This document shows positions 23,274-33,700 of a stretch of DNA of 64,000 bases, in pieces (position 1 is the stretch's first letter; each line of letters starts with the position of its first letter). Source of the DNA: Polytrichum commune (taxonomy: Eukaryota; Streptophyta; Polytrichopsida; Polytrichales; Polytrichaceae). The translations under genes were made by a program, and so were the position numbers. The stretch lies in the NCBI GenBank assembly GCA_950295325.1, contig OX485803.1:73547554-73611553 (forward strand), in the 5' to 3' direction. The notes under the pieces were generated by a model. That model was given only the letters and a program-made list of their open reading frames with translations. It was not told where the DNA came from and did no database searches.

Positions 23274-25926
23274 AGGGTGACAGGTAGCCGCGGCACAGAC
23301 TCTGTCCGCCCTTTCTGGGTGTCTTCAGAATGACATATTCCCAATGGCACGGTGACATGTGGCGGACACGGGTCATTCCTGTATTACTTTTATTAGATTT
23401 TGGAAAAAATAGGTGGCCCTTGCGTAGTAAAGGTCAGAAAATTTAAGACGAAGAGAATCCCTATTCTGTTGGAACCCCAACCTGGGCTAGTTCCAAGTTC
23501 CAACTTGACAACTAATAGCCCACCCACACTTACTGGTGCGGGCCACCAGTGAACGATTCCTACCAGCAAGGGCCATTTCTAGAGTTGGTTTAGCCAGTGA
23601 GAGCCATTGGTTGCAACCAATGCTCGTAGTCACCAGTCATTGGTGATCCGCACCAATAAGTGTGGGTGGGCTATAAGATCGTGCACACACTAGTGGGAGA
23701 GTATTCATCTTGATAAGAGTTCTCATCTTGTATGCGTTGGTGAAACTACAATATGTTATTCTTTTGAGGTTACAGTGAGTAAAACGAAAAATCCTTACTA
23801 GTAGAAATGAATTTCAAAGGGAGATGCACTTTCCCTATCAAGAGGGACTTCTCCCACCTTCTGTAAAGGCCAACGACTTGTCTTAATGTGGGCATGGTAT
23901 AAGTCATGTGGAAGCATTTCGGGTGTGATAAATGGTCAAAACTTATAGCATGTCCCCCACACTAGGAGCACCGATTGGCCCACAACCGTGGGAGTGTTTC
24001 CATCTTGATAGGAGTTTATGTCTTGCATGTAGTGAAGTGAACAAGTGAAACTACAACACATTACATACAACGAGGTTATTGTGAGTAGGACGGAAAGTCC
24101 TTACTGCTAGCATTAAATTTGGAAAGAGATGAACTTTCCTTACTAAAAGGAACTCCTCATGCCACCAAGGATGAATGACTAGTCCTAGTGTGGGCATAGC
24201 ATTAGTACATGTTTGGATAAACTTGAGTGCACTGTAAATGTACTTGGGCTTTGTGTGGTCTTATATATGTGATCACTTTTGGACACCTATTATTCAAGCT
24301 GTACATGGCACGGCTTGTACTTGAGAATGGACAAAAGCAAAAAGAAAGATAAACATGTTACGATGAGATTGGATTGAGTAACGTGCTCAAATTATATACA
24401 CCAACACATGCATTGCTCCAAAAACTTCCTACGTTTTACGTACAAGCTCACGATTATGATCAAGGTGAAGCATCCCTCGTTCATGCCAACACTAGAAGTT
24501 GTTGTTGTCTCTTTTCCTCTCTCATCAATCTAGGTTCAATAATCAACATAGTTGATATATAGAGCCCATGTGATCACTCAACGAGAAAGGGAATCATCAC
24601 TTTGAGTTGTTATTTTTGTATGTCGAGTTTTGATGCTGAAAATTGAGGTGGCAAGTCTTTGTGATTTATAAATAATAACCATATGAATGAAGTCACGACC
24701 TAATCCAACGGCCAAAATTGTAAGTGTGTGGAGTTGGAAATGCCTACATAAGGTCATGTACATTTATGTAACAATTTTTGTATAACCAAGTCATCGGGAC
24801 CAAAGATCCGTGGCAACCATGTTTAGTTGAAGGTGAAAGTGTTGGAAATCCCTTATTACACCTTTTGTGAAAATTTTAATCTAAGCATATTTGACCCAAA
24901 AAATAAGCATCGGAGACCTCACTTCTACTTTGACCATCTAATTTTATTCAAAAGTGACATGGAGTTGTCACATATGAGCGCACCTCTCATTTATCCAACA
25001 TAAACCCTCTATTGGTTTGTGGTCGATATATTTCAAATGACTTGAACTAGAGTAGTTCATAGTCTTTGAAGTTAATTTCGGTATTGAATGAACTACAAAT
25101 GGCAATCTCTAGGATGCATGCTACTTCATGGCTTTCATGTTGGATGAAGAGGACGCCACACACGTTTACAATGTCGGTTTTGAATGCAGTCTTGTGGGCG
25201 AAGGTAATTTTTTTTTTTGGTCCTTGATATGTGCCTAACCTCGAGGAGCTTGATTTCAAAATTACATGTCAAGGGCAAAATGACATGTCAAAGTGGAGAG
25301 GTGAAACCGGACATTTCAAAACTCGCGGTCACACTACATGTGTAAATGAGCTATCGTTTTTGTTTGTGTCAATGACATCTGGCGAGTTGAAAAACTGCAA
25401 GGTCCCACACAACTCAAAGTTGATTAGTTCACAAATTCACCAAAATATTCATTTTAAACACATAAGACCCATGTTGCATACGTCTTTTATATGGATTAAA
25501 TAAATAAAAAAGGATACTTCATCAAAAAGTTATAACAACACGTAATTCCAAATGATAACCCACACTAATTACACAAAAACAGTGTACCCAATGGCTTGAC
25601 CAGATCATCACTATTGACTGGCTGATTCAAACTCAAATTGGTGACCATCGTACCAAAAGCTTGAATACTTCACTACTTAATGCAAAATTCGAGTGTCGAA
25701 ACTATGTAGCTTAAATTAGGGTCTTCAATACTGCAAGTTGATACTTAATTTAGCTAACTGAATATGTGGAATTTGGGGGTCTGCATGCAATTGAACCCCC
25801 TCGCCCCTGCCCACCCAAGATTCTTATTGTTCTTGTGCTTAATTCAATCAGATTGCAGTGGATTTGTGGTGGAAAATCAAGACCGGATTTCTAGCCAACA
25901 ACCCACTACACCGAATTGTCGTATTA
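23274..25926. other. Intergenic, degenerate repeats
   Basis: Contains two related blocks (about 23690-23900 and 23985-24200) sharing GAGAG.GTTTCCATCTTGATA-like starts, GGTTATTGTGAGTA..ACG and a GGACTTCTCCCAC/GGAACTCCTCATG end. This is an old local duplication. No exon was recognised. Confidence 0.4.
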
Positions 25927-26441
25927 GGGGCGGTTTACACTATGGACCAAGAGCCATGACCAAGAAAATTAAATCATTTTCATGGTCACAGCTCTTGGCC
26001 AAGAGCCGTGACCATGAAAAATAAAAAATGGATTTTTGAGTGGCTTGGTCACTCTTGTAGTGTAAAGTGGATTTGGACCGGGACAACTTTGGGCTGATTT
26101 TTTAAATTTCTATCCCAACGATCTACAGTAACGTCAAAAAAAATCGGGAAAAAAAAAGATTAAAAAAATAAAATTCGGCCAATGGCTGATTTTCAGCCTT
26201 ACGGCTCCCTTGATTTCCGTTGAGTCGAGCATTTTGCCTCGCCTCAACGGAAAACCCGTTGGACCATGGCACATTATCCAAATGGCAGATTTTAGTAGTT
26301 TTTGGGGACCTCAAAGTTAGTGGTCATTCTCCTTTTTTCAAGGTAGTGTAAAGCCAAATGGGACCAAGAGCACTTTACTCTCCAATCACAGATTTTAGAA
26401 TTTCATGGTCATGGCTCTTGGTCCATAGTGTAAACCGCCCC
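25927..26441. mobile_element. PIF/Harbinger-like MITE (515 bp)
   Basis: The terminal inverted repeats are identical over 36 bases, beginning GGGGCGGTTTACACTATGGA. TTA directly flanks both ends (25924-25926 and 26442-26444). The near-perfect termini make this one of the youngest members of the family in the window. There is no coding capacity. Confidence 0.88.
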
Positions 26442-26444
26442 TTA

Positions 26445-26711
26445 GGGCCACTTCACACATGAGCCAAGAGCCGTGACCATGAAATTGTGAGAGCCCAAAA
26501 GAAAATGTCCAAAGGCCGTCCCAACACACCTCCAACATCATGTAGTGTGGTCACAGACCCTCAAGTGTAGTGTGAAGTCATATGTGACTGGACCCTCGAC
26601 CAAATGCTATTTGACTAAGTTTCTATTCGTGTTGGTCCTCACACATGATAAAATAGAATGAATCGATAGTTGTGAGCACTTGGAGTGTCATGGTCTCCCG
26701 GTTTTGTGTTA
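26445..26711 (+). mobile_element. Partial MITE related to the 54613 element
   Basis: Starts GGGCCACTTCACACATGAGC right after the TTA that closes the previous MITE, and resembles 54613-54850 (AGCCAAGAGCCGTGACCATG, CCAAATGCTATTT, GGTCCTCACACAT). I could not find its right terminus. A third left-end-like sequence, TTAGGGGCGCTTCACACTG, follows at about 26709. Three related left ends are thus stacked in 800 bp. Confidence 0.6.
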
Positions 26712-27129
26712 GGGGCGCTTCACACTGTGGCCGAAGGTTGAGAGGCCGTCGATTTCCACCAATCGGATTGCAAGAAACCAAGAGTTTGGCCTCTCGAAGG
26801 AAGTTTGGATCGGATGAGAGTGGAAACCTGAAGTATGGTTGAGAGGCTGTCAATTTTTTTAATGAAACAAATTAAAAAACTGATAAAATCTTAGAGGTTA
26901 GATTGGAGGGGTCGTTTTGGACAGGGAGTAAAGTGGAATGCTCATTCTTCCTCCCTAGCTCCCTCCCTCTCGCTCTCTTTTTCGTGTGTCTCAGTAGGAG
27001 TCCACTTTGTCCCCCATTAGAGTTGTAAACTCGAGTTATTGAAAATTGAACCCTAGTCTCCCCCATCATAATGTAGAGTCCTTACCGTCATGGACACACT
27101 TTCTACCTACTTCCCTTTGGTGATTCACC

Positions 27130-27560
27130 CCACTTTATTCTTCTTTCTATGTGTATATTGGGCGCCCCCAACCAAACACACACACCTATCTCACCCTCCC
27201 CAAACTACACAATACAGTTCATTGAATTCACATACTGCCATGACAGATTCCCCGAACAAGCCAGAGCAAATAAACACACCAAGTACGACTCACTTATCAA
27301 CAACATACAAAACTATGGATGGAAAACCAACCCCCTCATCACTATCACTGCTGGAGTACGAGGGGCCATCCATGAACACTCTATTGAACAACTCGATAAA
27401 CTTAAACTTCCAAAACCTAGTACTAAGTCACTCATGAAAAACATACACCAAAATGCCATCAAATACCTCACATACCTAGTCCTCAACAAAAGGAAACTTG
27501 ATAATAAACAAACCATTGTCCCTCCGCCCTAAAGGGATGATAACTAATGTCACAACACCA
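27130..27560 (+). mobile_element. LINE 3' end: RLE-like C-terminus
   Basis: A 127-codon open stretch (27149-27532) aligns by eye with 15260-15600: CILGAPNQTHTPI, QFIEFTYCHDRFPEQA, KYDSLINNIQNYGW, PLITITAGVRGAIHEHS, IKYLTYLVLNKRKLDNKQ, then a stop. It starts after the R(P)D motif of the longer copy and is better preserved, without internal stops. Downstream sequence to about 27745 is likely element 3' UTR. It looks 5'-truncated, as LINE insertions usually are. Confidence 0.6.
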
Positions 27561-29119
27561 TAGCCCACTTCCCAAAGAGGCATAATGCCCCATACTGCAT
27601 CATGGGTAACATGATCAACATCGGGTTAATGGGCTCACATTCATGCCGGTACATAGTACGGGCATTATTTTTTCTTTTCTTTCTTCTTTCTATACCAACT
27701 ACTTTCTCATGTATTTTTTGCTCTTTTGGTTGTAGGAATTGACTCATGGATGAGACTTCATGCTAACATGATTGTGATGCTACCAAAATTCAACCGAACG
27801 GCTATGACATGTCATAAGAAATTTAAGACCATCTTCTATGTATATAAAGAAGATAAAATGACTAATGGTGTTTATGGAAATAATCGGTAAGAAAAAAAAT
27901 TATGATGCTCTAGACGAGTGATATCATCAAATCATACAAGTCATAAAACATGTCTCAGATACAATCACAAATAATGTGAAATTCCATACCAATATATCTC
28001 AAGATATGGAGACTACATCGACATCAACAACCATGTCAATGCCAATGTAAAAAACAAAGCAAAACTTTCATGATAAAGTTATTTATATCTTTGAAAAAAT
28101 GACAAAAACTAGTACATGTATGATGATTTTTTTAGATAACAGATGAATTGCTAGAAATAGTTGACTATCATTTTGATCGTTTGATCAATAAGCTTTCAGA
28201 ATTTTATATTCTACTCTTCATCTGAGCCATAAAACATATTCTAAAATTGGGGGAAATTTTTTAAACAATTAAGAATAAGTTCGACATTCATCCAAGTCAT
28301 TTCCATAATTCATGGATGGTTTTCCTAATTTCATCTATGGCAGCTACGATCAATCTAAACATTTCCCTTAACCAGTAGTCCTTACCCTAAAGTTTGTCTT
28401 TTACTTGTATGTCAGGGTTTTAGGCATTATTGTGATTTTAGGCACTCTTTGAATGGTTTTTTTTTGGACACCCAAAAAAATCAATCTCCCATAAACCTTT
28501 AAAATTAATTATTTTCTGCCCAAGTTGCTAGAGAGCTACAATAGGTTTGGATAACATTACATGGTTAGCCATGGGACACTTATAGACACCCTTGCAACTT
28601 GACAATGTGGCATGCTCCAATGGACGTGAAAAAACTGCCTATGATAAATCAAGCACAAACATATGGGGGATGATGTTTCTACTAAACACATTTTACCTTG
28701 GTAAGATTGGTGACGCCCATTGCAAAGCTCATACTAGAGTAAGACATCTAATAAATTCATAACCGTGGACTACTACATGCGCCTCCACTAGAGGAGTGAG
28801 TAGGTTGATTATTTGTAGCATGGCAATCCATGCTCCAATGGATGCGGTTCCTTTCCAAATTAGTCTACAACATGTCTATGAGAACGTAATTACGACACAT
28901 ATTAAGTACAAAGATACAAAGACCGTGTTCTCATTAGCCACCTTTAAGCTTGGTAAGATTGGTGGGGACCCATCTCAAAGAGCAAGGTATCTGAGTTAGT
29001 CTTAGATTCTCATTTATTTCAAGGCTTTCATGTTGGATGAATGAGAGGGTACACTCGTATACAATAATTCTCACTCTCCCTCTTGTAAAATGTGTTGCGA
29101 TTTCATCTTGGGTAACTTA
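27561..29119. other. Intergenic, nothing recognised
   Basis: AT-rich sequence with scattered short matches to the dispersed repeats of the window (for example TGGTAAGATTGGTG at about 28698 and 28949). No gene was seen. Confidence 0.45.
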
Positions 29120-29715
29120 GGGTCGGTTTACACCATGGACCATGAAGTTGGACCATGGAAGATGGCCTTCTCCAAGGTCCAACTCGATGGTCCAACTTCC
29201 ATGGTCCGATTTCTTTTAAAAAAAATCAATTTACAAAGTCTTTAGCCCCCTTTAGCCTTTAACCAAATGTGGACCAAGAGGAATGACCATGCACCAAAAA
29301 GTGAATGTGCCGTTTTTTTTTAATATATGCCCAAAAATGGCAGTTTTTGAAAGAAAAAAACCAAGTTTGACCATTTCTCTTGTCTTCTCTTGTGACTTCA
29401 TCTTCTCTTCCCCCCCCCCCAAAAAAAAAATCATCAAAAATTTATTATAACAACATTTCTCAGCCATGGGCCCCGGTCTTTTCCTACTAGAACACCTCGT
29501 TCGCCTCTCCCACCGCAAAAACCCGTTGGACCATATCAGTGGACAATGTAGGCCTTAGAACGTGTCTTTTGGGGATCTCGAACTCCATGGTCACTCTGAC
29601 ATGTTTTTTTCCCTTGGTGTAAACCGAAGTGGTCCTGGGACGAGTTCAACAACCAATCACAGATTTGTACAGGGCCCCCTGGGCCGACTGCATGGTCCAT
29701 GGTGTAAACAACCCC
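29120..29715. mobile_element. PIF/Harbinger-like MITE (596 bp)
   Basis: The left end GGGTCGGTTTACACCATGGA and the right end, read on the other strand as GGGGTTGTTTACACCATGGA, are inverted repeats with three mismatches in the first 25 bases. TTA flanks both sides (29117-29119 and 29716-29718). A poly-C/poly-A run lies inside at about 29411-29430. Confidence 0.82.
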
Positions 29716-30716
29716 TTATTAATAGCGGTGGGGGGCCCAACGCATGCAACGGGTGACGTCGACATAAGCCTACTCCTAGAGGAGTGTGGTAGGTTGATGA
29801 TTTGTAGCCTCTATGCTCCAATAGGTCCCCCCCCCCTTCCCAAAGGCAGCCAACCAATTGGACTCTTGTTCACAGACACACTTGGACCACAAGCGCTGCC
29901 AACACCCAGGAGGCCCACAGAGCCCGGGGGACCGTCCGATCACGCATCCAACGGCCACACGGGCTCCCACGCTAGCTGACGTAGTGGCGGGGGGATTGGG
30001 GCAAGGTGGCCGGCGGGCGTGTCCCGGCGGGCCCCACACCACATGTTTTTGTGTGGAGAATCTTGAAGTGGACCCCACGACCCTACCCTACCCGACCCCA
30101 CCTGGCGACGGTTTCATTAACTAAGGTTCCTGAACCTTCGGCCACTGGTGTCCACTTGTGTGGAGCTTACCTAGCGCTCTGCTAATTGGCCGATTCCCAG
30201 GCGCTCACGGGGCTCAAACCGTTGCATCACTGTTGTAATAATAATAATAATAATAATAATAATATGCTTGCCCAAAATAAGCAAAACATGTGCATCATGT
30301 ACGTTACTACTTACGTAGTAGTACTTTCAAGTGTTGGCGAATGTGCAAAAAGCTTCCGGTAAACATTGAATGGGAGGCTACATGCACACATCCCAAAACG
30401 CCGGTTTCAAGATGGACTTTGGGCAACCTATTAAGGAAGGTGGAAGGATTTCGGTCTTGACATGCTTTAGTTTCAAGGAGCTTAGTTTCAAGGTTGTTGG
30501 GTCATGCTTTTGGTTTTGGGTTTAAATCGTCCATTTTCAGCTCCGATTGATGGAAACAGAGGTTTTGAGCCTTGCAAAATCGTTGTCTTGGGTTGGAGTT
30601 GACAATGGACGTTTGCTTTATACCCAGTAAAAGAGAGTGGCTGACGTCGAGACCAAGCTCCTTGAAGTTAGGCACATGTGAAGGCCGAAAATTCTCTTAC
30701 CTTGGCTAACTACACG
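29716..30716. other. Intergenic, locally GC-rich, with (AAT)n
   Basis: 29820-30120 is markedly G/C-rich compared with its surroundings and open in several frames, but no domain is recognisable. An (AAT)n microsatellite lies at 30236-30264. Confidence 0.45.
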
Positions 30717-31560
30717 AAATATGAATATTTAGTGTCACCAACTCCAATGGTCTTGCTCAATACTAATTGTAAACCGTAGTATAGTGTCACCGACCCCGAA
30801 TGTTAACCCCACATTATTTGTCGTTCCTTGTAATAATTTTTGGGGGATTATATATTTACAGGGTTGCAATTACTGTCAGTTACCAAGTGATTTTTCATCC
30901 AGATTTCAATCCCCATGACAACGTTTCATCACAACTCGCTGACAAGAGAAGGTATGGTTTGGGCCAATGGATGAACTCATCCATCATCCATGATAATATT
31001 TGTTCACTTATTTATAAGAAGTGTCATCTGATGAGTTTTTAAACACCGTATGAATATTTTAGTGTAGTATACTCCATTTCAAAAGCGGTGTTCTCAAACG
31101 TATGGGGCCTCCACATGAAAAGGTACAAGGAGATGGGAAATGTGAGGGATGGTTTTGGGTAGATGGATCTTAAACGCTTTGTTTTTACCCGACTAGTAAT
31201 CCACTTCTTTTAGAATTTAAAACACATATTTAGTAATACATGGTTACCAAATGAAAATCAAGGTTGTAGCCACGTTCCTCATAATTTTAGCAACTTGTAT
31301 GAATATCTTGTTCATTATCGAAGTGAAGATTCTTGTGTTCCTTAAATGGTCATATAGTCTCCCCCCCCTCCCCCAATTATGTTGACAATTGAGCCTAGAA
31401 TGGTTGTCATAATTTGAGAATGTAGTCCAATCTCTTTTAAACACACAATTTTTGGTAGTTGTTCTTAAAGCTACATCTAACTAGCTACCATTCACATTAA
31501 TAGATGTCCGATCAAGATAAGTAACCAAATTAGGCACGTCTACCTTACCAATGGGGAGGG
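30717..31560 (+). repeat. Long dispersed repeat, copy 1
   Basis: Shares ordered blocks with 57240-58270. Block A: TTTAGTGTCACCAA, GTCTTGCTC.ATACTAATTG, CATTCCTTGTAA-like, GTGATTTTTCATCCA. Block B: GTAGCCA, CTCATAATTTT, AAGTGAAGATTCTT, ATTGAGCCTAGA.TGGTT, GTCCAATCTCTTTTAAACAC, AAGTAACCAAATTAGGCAC. Order and orientation are conserved, so both are copies of one element of 0.8-1 kb with no visible coding capacity. Confidence 0.75.
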
Positions 31561-33296
31561 TGAAAATGGTTATCACTATGTAGAGTCCAAGGTTTCAACT
31601 ATTTGTAGCAAATTAACACCTAAACTGACCCAATATTAATATGTGAAGATTTATTTAGGTAAACATATAGGAAACAAGTTTTTGTTGCTCCCCCTATGAC
31701 AGGTGTTAGGAGAAGACCTTTGATGTTCTTGGGCCAAGGATTCGTGGTCTCTAGGTTAAGTGACTCACGAGGAGGGTGAAAATGCAATGAACTATGTTCT
31801 ATTCTATAAGTCTAAGCCATAGTCTATGAATGTAAACGGAACTTCTTTGTATTGAAGTCCCTAGCCTTCATCCACGATGCATGAGTCAACGTAGACACCA
31901 TGAACCCCAAGCAATTTTTCTTGGTAGCAATTAACAAGTTGTACATTTACTCCGAGCCTTTTACACGAGGTCGAGCAAGTAAGTGAATCTAACAAAAGTG
32001 AGAGGTTGTGGGAATCAAGATGGGTTTCGAGCATCACTAGGCATCCGTTTGCAAACCACACATTCAAGTTGAGAATCTGCGAGCATTTTGGACAATCCCA
32101 CAAATAGGTCGTGCTAATCTAGGTTGTTTGTTTTTGTTGGAAACCACTATAAAAACTGAGTCAGGAGAGGATCACGATGTGAAGGTATGTGGTCAAATTG
32201 TGTGTATGCCCAACTCCAACAAATAAAATTGTGGCCATTGGATCAAATTGGGAATTGTCTCATCTCATTAGCGATTGAGAATCACAAAGATTGTCATGTC
32301 AATCACGAGAATCGGAGTTCAGATGCAAAAGTTGTAAAAGGTCAAAGTGAAGGTTCTCTTTCTCTCTAACCCATCACATAGACCCCTCCCAATTGTGCTA
32401 ATTATCGAACCTATGATGGTGTTTGTCCCTTTGGTGCACAAGCCAAAATAAGAGAGAGTGGAGAAACAGAGGTCGAAGGTGCAAGGACTTTGTGTGCAAG
32501 TTTGAACAAAGTGGTACAATATAATTGTAGGGGACTAGTTGAAGTCGACGGAAACATTACTAAGCTCCTTGGTTGCATTCCATGGGACTACGTTTAAGGT
32601 GACAATAATTCTCCTTTAATTCCAGGATTCCCTAGTTATCGCGAGCACTTAGGTTGTGTATTGTAGAATTTTCAGCTATAAATTGTGAGAGGTTTTTAAT
32701 CGTGACCTCTTTCTTTGGAAAGAGACCATCAACTACATTGTTTTGTCAAATTAGTGTGGGTTGCCATTCAGAGTTACGTGTTAATGTAAGAGGATTATTT
32801 TTCACATAAACGAGTTGAAGGTAAGGGGAGAGGTTGATTGGGGTAGGTATTTTACAAGAAACAGTTACGGCATTGCGTAATTCCAAAGAGTACTTGACAC
32901 TAAATATCATACTTAGTGTACTTATGTTATTTGGGTAAAAAATGATACTCTCAATGAAATGTTATAGCAATGCGTAACCCACACTAATTAGACAAAATAG
33001 TGTACATAGCTCCTTAGTAGTGTTATGAAAGTCATCAGGGTATTAGGTACTAGGAATTGGCCATTAAGTGGACCCAACTGAGCAGCCAAGGGCCATTATT
33101 TAACATCACTTTCATCGGGAAAAAACATTACGCACACCACAGTGAACAATCAAAATCGATTCTCTGAGCATGGATGAAACTTACTCCTCAAGTGTTGAGC
33201 TTCTTATTACTACTCTTTGATGAGCAATTACAATGAAAAAACCGACTGCTCCTCTCTACCATACTAAACGACTGCCCGTATGTAGAGTCACACTCG
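31561..33296. other. Intergenic, degenerate repeats
   Basis: No supported gene. Fragments of the TTAGTGT palindromic repeat occur near 32890-32920. An 80-codon minus-strand frame at 31861-32103 has no recognised domain. Confidence 0.4.
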
Positions 33297-33446
33297 GGAC
33301 ACGTTTTCATTAGAGACGGGAAGTGAAGGTTCAGTTTTGGACTTTCAGCCCCTTTTCAACACCTTGATCAGCTGTTCATGGAAAGATATTGAAAGGGGGC
33401 TGAAGGTCCAAAACTTAACCATCAATCTCTATAAGAAAACGTGTCC
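33297..33446. repeat. Long hairpin downstream of the haemoglobin gene
   Basis: The arms 33297-33360 and 33384-33446 are inverted copies: GGACACGTTTTC...AGTTTTGGAC.TTCAGCCCC pairs with GGGGGCTGAAGGTCCAAAACTT...GAAAACGTGTCC, separated by about 23 bases. It lies about 255 bp beyond the stop codon of the minus-strand haemoglobin gene, so it could be in its transcript. A small MITE or a MIRNA-like foldback would both fit. Confidence 0.75.
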
Positions 33447-33700
33447 TTCATGCACACAACTAGAAATCCCACGTGGGGACCAATCTACGTCGCGTTCGAA
33501 TCGTATCAATTTGATGGCAAAAGTCTGCATCCTAATACAGCCACTTTTCTTTCAGTCCTGCTCCCACTTTGATCATCAGTTGAATGTACCTACGGAATTG
33601 GGACCAAAAAATTAAATACCAATTAGTGAACTACCACCACCTGTGGAATTTTTCTTCTCTGTGAATGGATGGGTGCGAATACTAGAAAAGAATTTCAAGT

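Noticed and set aside
33297-33446. Hairpin as a miR159/miR319 precursor
   Set aside because: TTTGGAC..TCAGCCCC is only superficially similar; the mature sequences of those families do not match.
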